Positions 35,261 through 46,880 of a stretch of DNA of 64,000 nt are shown in pieces. Where the stretch lies: the NCBI GenBank assembly GCA_964059195.1, contig CAXKWD010000011.1:35654766-35718765 (forward strand). The letters are read 5' to 3'. Under the pieces are notes generated by a model. The model was not told the DNA's origin. It made no database searches and worked only from the letters and a program-made list of their open reading frames with translations. The translations under genes and the position numbers were made by a program. The stretch's first letter is position 1; every line of letters starts with the position of its first letter. The stretch is from Ectobius pallidus (Eukaryota; Arthropoda; Insecta; Blattodea; Ectobiidae).

Positions 35261-35519
35261 AAAACATGTATATCATGTGCAATAAAATTTTTATTGCCAT
35301 ATAATTTATATTTCTTATATTGTTAGTATTCTTACTCAGAAAAATCCTTAACATTAATTTTAATCGGAATATTTTTATTGTCAAATTCGCGTTCAGGACG
35401 ATCGACTAATATAGAAAACATGACTGTATTACATGTCCAACCAGATTTTTACTGTTATATTATTTATACGTTTAATATTTATTTATAACAATTATAATTA
35501 TGAAGTTAATGAAAACTAT
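35261..35519. other. decayed satellite edge
   Basis: One strongly decayed satellite unit (GCGTTCAGGACGATCGAC near 35389) leads into the tetranucleotide tract. Confidence 0.5.
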
Positions 35520-36890
35520 TATCCGCCCACCCATTAATTCATTCATCCATGTATCAATCAATCCATTCATTTTTCATTCATCGTACCATCCATTCGTCCA
35601 TCAGTCAATCCAGTTATCTAACCAACCAACCATCCATTAATTATTAATTGATCTATCCACTAATTACAGAAAACATTCATCGATCCATTACTTAGCTAAT
35701 TCTTTCACAAGTGATCCACCCTTCATCTATCCGTTAATTAATTAATTAGATACATAATTAATTAATTCATCCACCCATCCATTGATGAATCAATTAATGC
35801 ATACATTTATCCATCCATTCATCCAATTAGTTAATTAATTCAACCGTCCATCCATTTTTTTATATATCCATAAAGAATTTGATGAATGGTGGGTTAGGTG
35901 GTTGAAATAAATAATTAAATTCGGATGAATGGATGAATAGATGGTTGGATATACTTATGGATGAATGAATGAATTAATAATGGATGGATGAATGGGTAGT
36001 TGGGCTAATTAATAAATTAATTAATGAATGAATGGAATGATTAATGGTTGGTTGGATCAATGAATGAATTTATTGATGGATGCATGAGTGGATAGATGGG
36101 TTGGATGAATTAATTGTTCAATTAATGGATGGATTGGTTAATCAATGAACTAATCAATGGATAGATGAATAGATTAATGCAAAATTTAATTAATAGACGG
36201 ATTTGATGGATGAATGAATGAACCATCCAACCAGCCATTCATCCATCAATCTAGCCAACCATCCATATAACCAAACATTCATCCATCCATTAATTAATTT
36301 ATTATATAAATAATTCATGTCAAATTCATCCACCCATCGATCCAAACATTCATCTATCCATTAACTAATTAATTAGTCTAATGATAAATGTATCCACCCA
36401 TTAATTAATTGATTGATTAATTAATTAATGCATTCATTTATCCATCCCCTCATCCGTTTCATTAATTAATTCAACAATACACCCATAGATTCATCCATCC
36501 ATCAATCTATGGATGGATGGTGGGTTAGATGGATGAATAGCTGGATGAAGTAATTAATTATTTATTGAATGGATGAATAGATAGATGGATTGTTGGATAT
36601 ATTTATGGATGAATGAATGATTTAATAATGGATGGACGAGTGGACTGATGGGTGATTGAAGGAAATAATTAATGGATGGATAAGTTAATTAATGAAAGGA
36701 TGTATGAATTAATTAATTACTGTGTGGATGGCTGGTTGAATGAATTAAATAATTTATTAACTAGTAACTGGATGGATGGATTTAAATATTTATTTATGGT
36801 TGAATGGATAAATGAATGTACGGATGGATTAATGGATGAACGGATGGATAAATGGTTTGATGGATGGATGGATAAATGAATGGATGGAAG
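35520..36890. repeat. strand-switching ATCC/GGAT tetranucleotide tract
   Basis: Degenerate four-base repeats with AATT spacers. The sense changes in blocks: ATCC-type to about 35875, GGAT-type 35880-36215, ATCC-type 36220-36510, GGAT-type 36510-36890. Adjacent blocks are imperfect inverted repeats of each other. Confidence 0.9.
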
Positions 36891-36965
36891 AATGTTTCAT
36901 ACCAAATTACGATTATTATTATTTTTTTATCAAAGGACAATGTTGAAGACAAGTATTTTAGAAAA

Positions 36966-37010
36966 CAACAACAATAATAATAATAATAGTAATAATAATA
37001 ACAACAATGT
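36966..37010. repeat. AAT/AAC microsatellite
   Basis: Short imperfect (AAT)n with AAC ends. Confidence 0.85.
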
Positions 37011-37147
37011 GAAGAAAGAAATTGAGTAATATTAAAAATGTTTCTCTGTTAGCTCTTCATCAAACATGAAGCAAAACAGCAATTAAACAATGCTTTTTCT
37101 ACTATTATATGAAATCAAGCTTCAATTCTAATGTCTCTTAGTTTAAT

Positions 37148-37350
37148 AGTGGTAGTAGTAGCCCTTAAGGATTGCGCAAACGTCTCCTGGAGATCCTTTA
37201 AGGGGATATTTTCCCCTACCTCACATTTAAACCTAAGGACAACACAAGCACCCAGTCACGAACCCGGAAAAGAGGTTTTTCACTGCTGGATCGAACCCGG
37301 GCCGCCGGAGTGGAAGGCAAGCGTGCTACCAACTAACCCAAGGCAGGGGA
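37148..37350 (-). mobile_element. tRNA-derived SINE
   Basis: Minus strand: the head starts near 37345, with an A box TAGTTGGTAGC (37324-37334) and a B box GGGTTCGATCC (37288-37298). A body of about 130 bp and a short TAC-repeat tail at 37148-37160 follow. The 8-bp direct repeat AGTTTAAT flanks it (37140-37147 and 37352-37359), a target-site duplication left by LINE-driven integration. One of the best-preserved SINEs here. Confidence 0.88.
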
Positions 37351-37775
37351 CAGTTTAATGTCAATTGATCACGAATTAATATTTGAAAAGTTTCCTTATT
37401 CTACTTCATTAAAACACGAAGGAAATGTGAGTTATTACATACAATACTACAACAAGGTTTTTCTCCATGTATTACATAAAATTAAGCTTCCGTTCGTATT
37501 TGTGTAACCCCAGCGCTCTTAGCTTAATGTAACTTATAATTGAGGAAGTTCCTATTGTTTTTCAGACCGTAAATTACACAAAACGAAAGCTTTCATTCTA
37601 AATTGTGTAACTGCAGTGTGTTACTAGCTGTCATGTTGGTACTGCTCCAAAGTCAGATGTTGGTTTAATCATCAAATAGCCGTGGAAGAGAATACTATGA
37701 TTTTAAATGGGGAAAATCACGACTTTAATTACTGTTTTTTTAAGCCTTCGTAGCAAATACAGAGCTGTGTGACGT

Positions 37776-37892
37776 CTCAAAAAATTCAGCGTAAATTCCT
37801 GAACAATTTGAGTGGTTTTAAAAAACAATAAAAAAATTGGTTCGGATTTTATTCGTTTATACACGTATAGTGCACTTATACCCTTTTTACTG
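37776..37892. repeat. 120-bp dispersed repeat, right member
   Basis: Inverted partner of 32138-32258. Confidence 0.85.
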
Positions 37893-38618
37893 TCCATATT
37901 GCAGATTTAACTTTATTATAAAGAAAACACAACAGCAGAACATACTCGTAACTCTTATTCAAAACACAAAACAACTGAAGATAAACTAATGACGGAAGTA
38001 TGTGAAATTTAACCTCCAAAGCAATGCGCACTGCACGTATGAGAATATTCGCGTCCAAACGAGTCCAAACATTCAAAAAATATGTTGAAGATGTTGAAAA
38101 GTACGTAAAAATAAAAAAATATTAGAGTGGGCGTACAGTACAAACACCATGCTAGATGTTTAATGTTAGGAAAAGTGTACTGATGCAAGCATGTATTATT
38201 TTTTATGCACCAGGAAAATACCCTGAACAAAATGAAATTTAAAATTGTATAATATGAGAACTGTACAACGGAACATTGCAAATTTTAATTCTTAAGAAAT
38301 CCCTTTCAAAATATTTGGTTTTCATATCCAGCAACGTATCTCAAGATTTTGGTGACAAAATAAGTTATATGATACAAAAAGGCCAGGTCCACAAAACATC
38401 TGCCATTTAATTTATACTGCAAAGTCCTAAGATTGAAGCTGGAATCCTGAATGACATGATAGTAATTAATACAAGTAGACAACTCCACTACACTATTCAA
38501 TTTTTAAAAATTCATTTATAAATTTTAGCCAGTCATAGGCCAATTTTTCTTAAATGTTTTCCTTGTGTAGGCCTACTGTTTTGTTTAGGTCCATCTTCTT
38601 TTCCCTATTCCTTATCAC
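37893..38618. other. stretch without recognised features
   Basis: AT-rich. Short minus-strand ORFs have no domain. Confidence 0.4.
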
Positions 38619-38975
38619 TAGGGGGCAGATTTCTATGACCTAAAAAATAGGATATATACATGCATTTATGACCTGAAAAACATTTAAATATGACCAGTAA
38701 AATTTAAAATATGACTTTACCACTTACACATTATGTATATTTTTTGTAAGTTTCATTAAAATTAATTTTATTAAAAAATACAGTTAATTATTTAAAATAT
38801 CTGTAAATTCTCAAAAAGTATCAGTATAATGCAGAATTTACAAAATATGATATGAAACTTCAAAATTTCTTTAATATGCACACAAATATGCCAAAATATG
38901 ACCTAAATATGCATATTCATACTAAATATGCTACAATAGTTAAAAATTTCCTAAATATGCAGTTATATGCACATT
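38619..38975. mobile_element. hAT-like element, right end missing
   Basis: The left terminus TAGGGGGCAGATTTCTATGA resembles those at 14785 and 12887. The interior has many TATGACC and AAATATGC motifs, as in the subterminal parts of that family. No matching inverted end or 8-bp duplication is found on the right, so it is truncated or diverged. Confidence 0.55.
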
Positions 38976-39084
38976 AAAAGCCGTTCCATTTTCACCAGGA
39001 TGCTTGGAATTGGGTTTAAATTAATCGGAAACCTGAAATAATGCAATGGGGAAAATATGACATGTCATAGAAATCCACCCCCTA

Positions 39085-39275
39085 CTTATCACAAACAAAC
39101 ACTAATGCCCAAGATGAGACTCAAACCCGCAGCCTCCTTAACCACTGCTCCAAAGCAGCATGCCTTAGCTACCACAGCTAAGAAGAATAAAATAACCCAA
39201 GTCAAATTGCCCGGGATTTTAACCAGGGACCTCCCGAATGAAAGTCCAAGGTGCTACCATCTCGGCCACCTTGCT
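39085..39275 (-). mobile_element. dimeric tRNA-derived SINE
   Basis: Minus strand: a first module has an A box TGGCCGAGATGG (39257-39268) and a decayed B box GGTTAAAATCC (39214-39224). A second module has GGAGCAGTGGTT (39139-39151) and a B box-like GGGTTTGAGTCTC (39115-39127). Two tRNA-like units in tandem suggest a dimeric SINE, or two SINEs inserted side by side. Ends are not defined. Confidence 0.68.
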
Positions 39276-40225
39276 TGGCAGCTTAATGAGAAGCATTTGT
39301 AATGACTTGCTTACATTTGCAATACTGCACAACCTCTCCTATTTACAAGTGCTGATTTAATTTATTGTTCAGCTGATATTATGCTTTTAATTAATTGTAC
39401 GCACCACTCGATTCAATCCCTGATATCTCAATCTGTAGGCTACATCATGTATGGTAATGAGGAAATGGTGATAGGATAGTAATAATAATAATAATAATAA
39501 TGTTATTGTTGTTGCCATAATTTATTATTGTTGTTGTTGTGGGCCCTTCAATAGAACTAGTTAATTTTTTGTACATTTTATATTGTCATATATTCATATT
39601 GTCAAATATTCATATGATGACAATTTAATAAAATTGTCATCATATTGTCAATATTGTCATCGTATTTGTCATCAAAATTTTAACATAGATCTGAGTATGA
39701 ACGCTTCGATGCTTTTCATATAAGAACTTTCTTAAAAATTGTCAATTTACATATACTGTAATAGAAATTATGTGCTACATTTCTAAATCAGTACACATAT
39801 ATTAAATGTTGTAACTGACTTACTGTATAAATAACTAACTTGACAGATGTCAGGGAAGAACATTCATGCACATCATTACTCACATACACTGCCATTTATT
39901 TTACAAATGAATTGGAAAACCAGTCGCCCTCATACTGTCAAATAACTAACAACCAAGCTTACTATAGTTTGACAAGGTAGGAAAAAACCTGTTTGCAAAA
40001 TGGTGTCTGGAGCAGAGAATATGTAGGTAAGGGGTGCTTCTGGTTCCACACCATTTGACTGCTTTGATTCACTCAAACTACATTCTTCCCATTTTCTTTC
40101 AGCAATTGTGTTTGAACGTGGTGTTGCATCTAAGTTTAGTGTTGAACAGGCTAGCTAGCCTACACTGGCAACTTCTGATAAAAATAATACTAAAAGATGA
40201 TTTATGTATAGCGTAGAGCTTTAAC
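39276..40225. other. stretch with short microsatellites
   Basis: An AAT repeat (about 39480-39500) and TTG repeats (39510-39540) occur. Several overlapping TTGTCATCATATT-type repeats lie near 39583-39675. No gene. Confidence 0.5.
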
Positions 40226-40263
40226 ACTGGTACTCACTACTAAATTGCGGTATTTTGTTACCT

Positions 40264-40306
40264 GTTGGAGCGCTTTCAACCGCATGGAGCGGCCATCTTC
40301 AGCAAC
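40264..40306 (-). ncRNA. hammerhead-ribozyme-like motif
   Basis: Minus strand: CTGAAGA (40302-40296), a 6-bp stem II GGCCGC/GCGGTT (40294-40289 with 40283-40278, two G-U pairs), GAAA (40277-40274), palindromic GCGC as stem III (40273-40270), and TC as the cleavage pair (40269-40268). GTTG/CAAC (40306-40303 with 40267-40264) forms stem I. An extra U follows the CUGANGA box. The ORF stop TGA is part of CTGAAGA. Hammerheads are known in Penelope-like elements. A palindromic stem III would favour a dimer. Activity is untested. Confidence 0.6.
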
Positions 40307-41384
40307 TGACTTCCGTGGTGTTGTTGTTGTTGTTGTTGTTGGGAAGACATTTCTGGATAACTGTATCGTACAGCGCGTGCGATTTGAATTGTAACTGTTC
40401 GTTTAGGATGTTGGTGTTGTCTTGTGTGGCGTGTCTGTATATTTCATATTGTTCGAGTGTGTTGAGTGTGTGACCTTTGTGGTTAATGTGTAGGATTTCC
40501 ATGTCTGTATTGATGTCTGCGTATTCGTGTCCTGTGGTTATTATATGGTTTGCATAGGCAGAGTCTGTGTTTTGTTTGAGAGCTCGTATGTGTTCTGTGT
40601 ATCGTGTTTTGAAACTTCGGCCTGTTTGTCCTATGTAGAATTTTGGGCAGTCGTTGCATTTTAGTTTGTAGACTCCTGGGTTATTGTATTTGTTTGTGTG
40701 TTGTTTGTTGTCTGTGGGTTGTATTTTGTTGATTGTTTTGTTCTTTGTTCTGAATGCTATTTTGTATCCTTGTTTTCTGAATTGTTGGGCGATTTTCTGT
40801 GTATGTGTGTTGAAGTATGTGAGTGTGATGTATTTGTCTTTTTTCTTTTCTGTGTTTTGGTCATTTTTCTTGGTTCTGATTTTGTGTAGTAGGTTGTCAA
40901 TGACTGTGTGGTTGTAGCCATTGGTAATGGCTAAGTGTTTTATGGTGTTAAGTTCTTCTTTGTGGTCTTCAGCGGATAGTGGTGTTTTTTCAAGTCTGTG
41001 GAGCATGGATCGGAATGCGGCATGTTTGTGTTGTGTTGGGTGATTGGAGCTGTTGTGTATCAGTGTGTCTGTCATTGTGGGTTTTCTGTATATTTTGAAT
41101 TTATGTTTCTGTGTGCTGTCTTTTGTGATAGTGAAATCTAGGAAATTGAGGGTTTTGTTTATTTCAAATTCTGCTGTGTATTGTATGTTTTTGTGGATTT
41201 TATTGATGTGGTGTAGTAGTTGTGTGCATTGTCTGGTGTTGCCTCTGTATAGTACGATGATTTCATCTACGTATCTGTGCCAGTAGATTATTTTGTGTGC
41301 GTGTTTGTTGTTGTGGAGGATTTTGTTGTGTTCTATGTGTTGGAGAAATATCTCTGCTAGTATGCTGGATATGGGGGAGCCCAT
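40299..41384 (-). CDS. Penelope-like RT / GIY-YIG endonuclease, truncated
   Basis: 361 residues from the shown Met; the real protein began further upstream. RT part: MGSPISSILAEIF at the start, HRYVDEII with YVDE at 38-41 (the second catalytic Asp of YxDD is Glu, GAA), and LNFLDFTI (79-86). Endonuclease part: GVY (237-239) and YIG (250-252), with a CxxC pair at 243/246, GRSFKTRYTEH (255-265) including conserved Arg, and a Glu-rich helix LEQYEIYRH (310-318) expected to hold the catalytic Glu. An Asn run near the C-terminus comes from a GTT/AAC repeat. The product would prime reverse transcription at a nicked target. Missing N-terminal RT motifs make this copy inactive. Confidence 0.92.
   Translation of the reverse strand: MGSPISSILAEIFLQHIEHNKILHNNKHAHKIIYWHRYVDEIIVLYRGNTRQCTQLLHHINKIHKNIQYTAEFEINKTLNFLDFTITKDSTQKHKFKIYRKPTMTDTLIHNSSNHPTQHKHAAFRSMLHRLEKTPLSAEDHKEELNTIKHLAITNGYNHTVIDNLLHKIRTKKNDQNTEKKKDKYITLTYFNTHTQKIAQQFRKQGYKIAFRTKNKTINKIQPTDNKQHTNKYNNPGVYKLKCNDCPKFYIGQTGRSFKTRYTEHIRALKQNTDSAYANHIITTGHEYADINTDMEILHINHKGHTLNTLEQYEIYRHATQDNTNILNEQLQFKSHALYDTVIQKCLPNNNNNNNTTEVSC
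40320..40342. repeat. GTT microsatellite in ORF end
   Basis: Seven GTT units code for the Asn run of the Penelope-like protein. Confidence 0.9.
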
Positions 41385-41430
41385 GGGAAGGCCATCTGGA
41401 TTGTAAGTAGCAGGAAATTGTTTAAGAACT

Positions 41431-42116
41431 GTACAAATAAATTAAAAGAATGTTGAAAATACTGTAACAAAGAGTTTTCGATAGCACCTGGTGGTCACAA
41501 TGTTGAAGTACACTATGCTCTTCGACTGGATCATAAGATTAATACAGTAAAATAACTTCTATAGCTGCTGCACCAATTTTTAAAATCTAAATAAAACTTA
41601 TACAACATATATGTTATCTCCAAGTTAAAAAAAATATTTGAATATATTTGAATACAGTATAATATTTTACTCTGTTTTCATTATGGTGATTTTAACTTTA
41701 GGGTTACTGCAATTATGTCCCTTATTTTCACCTCTAATATCTAGTAACCCTGCCACAGGGAAAATGGTTTTTATTTAAGAAAAGGTTCAATAAACCGATT
41801 TTAAAAGGTCGTGTTGTTAGGGAAACAGATTGTTTTTAAGGAAATGTATTAAATTTATTATCATATAAAATTACATGACAAGCTGTCTGAAAGTGTTAAA
41901 CAGCAAATAATGTAAATATCTTATGAGGAAAACTAAAATTTTTTATTGTTAAGAAACAATTTCTATATTGTGAAGAAGCATTTTACTGTTAAGTGGATTT
42001 AATATTCCATGTCAGATGAGCCTATTACATCTGAAATGTTTAATGGTAAATCAATATTATACTGTATTGTATTATTGTGTTTTATATTTCACGCTGGTCC
42101 CACAACACTATATTAA
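41431..42116. other. AT-rich stretch, nothing recognised
   Basis: No gene or repeat is supported. Confidence 0.45.
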
Positions 42117-42370
42117 AGTACCACCATTGCATTCAATGAGTTAAAAGAGAAAGAAAGTGGTTTTAGAATTAAATCTAACATTTCTATTGAAAGTTCTGTA
42201 ATTCCAGGGGATGAAAATCCTATTGCATATAATGGAGTACAACTCTTCAATAAATTACCAAACAAACCTAAAGACATCAACAGTATTAACAAATTAAAGT
42301 CTGAAGTCTCTGTATAAAGAATCTTTTTGTCTTGTTCTGCTAGATGTGTAAAGTGTATGTGTTCCATATT
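42117..42370 (+). pseudogene. possible LINE C-terminal remnant
   Basis: A plus-strand frame at about 42136-42318 reads through a VQLFNKLPNKPK motif with basic surroundings. It resembles the terminal FNKLP-x-IK domain of the LINEs at 4.2 and 21.6 kb. A stop follows and nothing upstream matches an RT. A decayed LINE 3' end is my best reading; chance is possible. Confidence 0.35.
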
Positions 42371-44254
42371 AGCTTAGTTGGATTGTTTACACACTAAGGT
42401 AATAAATAACTTATTAGTTTCTCATTTTAATCTGTTATAATAGACTACTAAATTATGCTGTGAATTATTTATAATTATTTGAGGTATTCCATATCATGTA
42501 TTTATAAAATGGATAAATAAATATAATAAGACAGTTCTTTTACCAACACTGCTTCTGAGTCTGATTGGGAATCTGATGATTGTAACTTTCCTTGCCTGGT
42601 GATAAAGATTATGATTATGATTACTGTAGGTCTACAAGTTTCCTTCTGAATTCTAAAGTTTTCATTGCTCACCTGACTATCCATAGTGAGAAGCAGCCAG
42701 AGTTGCAATCAAATTATATCATGCAACAGTTAACATATAGGCCTATAACAATTATTGTTCACTGTGCTCTGCTCCTTGCAGTGTTTTATATGCAGGTTTT
42801 TTCTAACTTGTCAAACTGTAAGAGAATAATAAATCGTTTTACTGGTCTACATCATTTTCAATACTGCTTAGACTTAATCCCATTCATCAGTACGTCAAGA
42901 TACATGAACAACAATTCCCTAACTGACTCTCCACTCAGCTTCAATGCAAAAAAATTAAGTGATACTAAGCTAATCTCTTTTGGTACATGCAACTGAAATA
43001 ACAAGTGCAAATGACATCACATTTGTTACATACAGAAAGGTCTCTTCTAATCAAAGCAATCAAACATCCATCAGAAATTAGATGAATTTATACTTTGATA
43101 ACTGTAGAATGTTTAACAATAAATGCTTAATGAACTGAATGATACAAAAATATACATAAAATAAATCACAGCTGTGTACACTACATATATGCTGTACACA
43201 GTACAGTGAGACAACTTAAAATATCTTGGATCTTGCTGTCATTTTAGGGGGAGTGTACATACATATTGCAAATTGTCTGCTTCAATGAAACCACAAGAGA
43301 TAACCAGATAGTTCACTAAATAACCGGAAATTACATAGAAGTCTTAATAAAAAAAAAATGTAGGCTATAATAGTTCATAGTCATCAGATCCTTAGCAGAT
43401 ACTAATCAAGATGATGACTGATTACTTCTAGACTAAACCAATGCATTCTTGATAATCTATAGATAAATCGAAGCAGTGATTGAAGCATACAGATCGTGAA
43501 CTCATAATATGTAGTTACTAGTTATCAAGCTACTAGTCTCTAGCATATAGTTAACAATTTCAAACGTGTCAACCCTAGCCTGAAAATAATGTCAGCGAGC
43601 AACCACTTTAGAGCTAAAAAGAAGTTACATGGAAAAATAATATAGCCAATCTAAAATTCAAAAGAGTTCTCTCTTTAATTAATGACTACATTGGACTACA
43701 TTTGAATAGCCTATGTTTTAAAGATGTTTTAATTTCAGTCACTGAACTGTGTAAAGCAATCAGTTTCTCAGGTAATAGCCAGTTTATATTTACAAGTGAG
43801 GTGTATGGCTTGTATTATTATCACATTTTCTTTTTCTCTTTGGTAATAATTACTGGTAAGACGTTACTCAAATTTTCATTCTATGTTTCTTTATTTATTT
43901 TCTTTAATATTTTGCCTTTCAATACCAGCCTACTAGCAATAAAATTATTACTGCTACCTTACTATATTTTATTTTCTTCACTTCTTATTTTAAAATGTTA
44001 TTCTTATATTGAATGAAAACAAAAAGAAATAAAAATTATGCAAAAGGAGACAGCAGTACTGAATTAAACTGTACTTTACCTCATAAGAAAATTAAAACAT
44101 TTCTGAAAGGGAAATTCATTTTATAGCATGACATTATAGGAGTGAGTGAGCAAATTCAAAGAAAAGATTAATTTGAATTAAATGTCACTATTACGTTTTT
44201 AAAAATAATGTGGAAGATAGAAAGAATTAGGCCTCGTTTAAATGTAGTCTGATA
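42371..44254. other. AT-rich stretch with unassigned ORFs
   Basis: ORFs at 42592-42996 and 43702-44016 (plus) show no recognisable domain. The second is hydrophobic, as AT-rich random sequence tends to be. No repeat found. Confidence 0.4.
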
Positions 44255-44262
44255 CTCTAGAA

Positions 44263-44517
44263 CAGCGTTTCTGAACCTATGGTCCGCGGACCATAGATGG
44301 TGCAGATGGTCCACACACATAATTAAAAAATATCATAAAGCAAGTGGAAAGTAAAGAAGTAAATTTTTTCATATATTTCGTTATAATGACCTATAATTAA
44401 TACCCCAAATATTAAGAATATAGGCCTTCTTTTAAAAATGGGACGTAAAATTAGTGGTCCGTAAATTTTTTTAGACATTTTAGAGGTCCTCGGGTTCAAA
44501 AAGGTTGAGAAACGCTG
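44263..44517. mobile_element. hAT MITE, 255 bp
   Basis: Termini CAGCGTTTCTGAACCT and, in reverse complement, CAGCGTTTCTCAACCT, close to the known CAGNGNTTCTCAACC ends of hAT elements. The 8-bp flanks CTCTAGAA (44255-44262) and TTCTAGAA (44518-44525) differ only in the first base and fit the nTCTAGAn target of this group. Non-coding, with GGTCCGCGGACC palindromic just inside the left end. Confidence 0.93.
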
Positions 44518-44780
44518 TTCTAGAAGATAATGTAGGCCAACAGTGTGTATAGTAAACATCAACAAAACTGTTAAAATATTTAAGATTCAAAATAAAAAGT
44601 CCCGGGTTTGTTGTACTTTTCATAATATTACTATCCCAACCTATACTTTAGCGTAACTATGCATGAGGCCATGACTTTCAAGTTTAAAGAACTGTATGAA
44701 AAATATAGCCTACCTCCAAGTCACCAAGACTGTCTATAAATGAGTCTGTAAACCACTTGACCAGCTGTCTTGTTGTTTTC

Positions 44781-44784
<4 letters not shown>

Positions 44785-44815
<31 letters not shown>

Positions 44816-44835
44816 GCTATTATTATTATTATTGC

Positions 44836-44878
<43 letters not shown>

Positions 44879-44880
44879 TA
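44785..44880. repeat. ATT microsatellite
   Basis: About 95 bp of ATT units interrupted twice by GCT. Confidence 0.95.
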
Positions 44881-46593
44881 CCTCATGTGTCATAATAATT
44901 AATTGAAAGAATGGCCGAATGGGTCAAAATTCAGTAAATGTGATTTTGTAGGAATGAGCAACCTTATTTAAGTTTATAGTTAAGTGATCCGATTTTGAGT
45001 CTTGAACTAACAACAATATAAAAATACTTTTTTTATGTAAATTAAAATTTTAAAAAAATACTGGTAAAAAGTCCCATTATTATATCAATAATTAATGTTT
45101 GTAATCAATATAACGAATGTTTACACAATACGTAATCAATCATAAACTCAATTTAAGTAGATAAAATATAAACACCCTCACACAATAATAAGTTTGATAT
45201 TTGATTTATGACTTGTCATTTAGCTGACTTGTTTGCAGCTTCCTGAAAATGATACTGGAACCTACCTTCTACTCACTAAATATTTCCAATTGGTTTCAAA
45301 GTACCGTACATTAGACTTTGGTTAAAATTACAAATGAACAACAAAAATACTAAATAGACCTACGAGGAAACAGAAATTAAGCCTATGAATTGAGAAACCC
45401 AATTCTATTTTGAAATATTACAAGATATATGTATCTCTTAACAGTCAGGATAAGGCTTTCAGTACATTTCAAGATATATAGTGGAGATTAAAGAAGGCAA
45501 AATCAAGCATTTTAGGAGAAAATAATACTGTATTGAATTCTCGGCGTAGGGTTCTTTTGCTGAAATATACACTGAAAATATATACCGGTAATATTTACTA
45601 CTGGTACAGCCTGTTCCACTGAATGGCAAAAGTAGCCCTTATTTAACACTAGACCAAGAAAACAATTGGAAAGTTTATACAAACACTTGACAACTTTCTT
45701 TGGTTAATTTGCTGGGAGGGAAGGGGGACGGTATCCTCCAAAATATAAATTAATTTTTAAATAAAAAAAAATAAAAATTACATTTCCATATAATTTAGGA
45801 AAACTATTTTGCCTGAATAGTCTAATCAACTACATATTATTTATGTCAAAATGTCCCCAGAATTTTCATTGTTTGTAGTACCCTTCTTCATGGAAGCCAC
45901 CATAGTTAAAATTTTTTCCAAGTATATCACTAGTTATTGTACTTTCTGGTGAAGAAGCTTTTCAGGTTTTGCTTTATAGAAAGTTTGATCTGGAATTCAT
46001 ACCCAGAGCCCTAAAAAGTGCATACACAAAACATCCTGAACTGGTCAAGATCAGTACCATTACGTTCTGTTTTTATGATATTCCTGGTTCAGAACATATG
46101 GACAACAGACACAACATTGGAGAGTGACTAAAAGAATCCCACAACATAATACTTCCCACCATGAAATTGGGAAGTGTCTTATGACCACGAGAGATAACAG
46201 TTGCAAAAGAAAATCTCGATCCTACTTAGGAGTTCTATATTAACTACAGAACCTTGATGGTAAAGAATCTATTATATTGATTGTAAATGTGGGGTACGCC
46301 TGTACTGCCTTAAGAGAGGAGAACTGCAATACCTTGGCATTTTCTGCTTTGCTGATGGTATTCTTCAACTGCAAAGCAAAAGAGTAATATGGTTCCAAGG
46401 TCTTCAGGGATCTTATAGTAAGTTTCTCTTTGAACTTAAACAGCAAGTAAAGAAGAGGGAATGGATTCATCCTCTGTCAGTTCTAATAAAAGCGAGACTC
46501 TACATAAACAAAGAGGGACACTTTCAGACCTTGTGGAAATGCAGAAAGCTGAACTGGTAGAAGGAGAAGAAGAATAAGGAGGAGGAAAAAGAA

Positions 46594-46613
46594 AGATAGA
46601 TAGATAGATAGAT
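46594..46613. repeat. GATA tetranucleotide repeat
   Basis: About five AGAT/GATA units in a purine-rich context. Confidence 0.85.
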
Positions 46614-46880
46614 GTTAGTTGGAAAATGAAATGAGATAAGAAATATGTGTTCATTTTTAACAATAAGACGGTTGAAGCACATGCTGCTTTTGATGTTCGA
46701 CTTAAAAATACACAAGCCTTTAAAGACGGACTAAATAGAATATAATCAACATATATAACATATTAAAACAATATTTTCAGAATACTAATTGGTCTACACA
46801 TTATCAAATTGTCTTTTACAACAGTAATATAAATAGATGAGTAAGATTTCCAGACTTGTAGGCCATGGTCCAATGACATG

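Larger units (their letters stand above)
40225..41430 (-). mobile_element. Penelope-like retroelement, 5'-truncated
   Basis: Minus-strand element with the C-terminal half of a reverse transcriptase joined to a GIY-YIG endonuclease, the defining Penelope architecture. Upstream of the first ATG the frame stays open to about 41430 (GLPMGSP context), where a stop and loss of similarity mark 5' truncation. A hammerhead-like motif follows the ORF. The coding frame is uninterrupted, so the insertion is fairly recent. Confidence 0.92.
44526..46880. other. AT-rich stretch with microsatellites
   Basis: Apart from the ATT and GATA microsatellites listed separately, I see no gene. Short minus-strand ORFs at 46240-46715 have no domain. 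Confidence 0.4.

Noticed and set aside
36676..36879. Met/Asp/Trp-rich ORF
   Set aside because: It is a read-through of the GGAT tetranucleotide tract.
40684..41286. Plus-strand hydrophobic ORFs
   Set aside because: They are antisense to the Penelope-like frame, which has clear RT and GIY-YIG motifs.
43702..44016. Hydrophobic 104-residue ORF as a membrane protein
   Set aside because: The composition is what AT-rich sequence gives by chance. There are no recognisable motifs and no supporting context.
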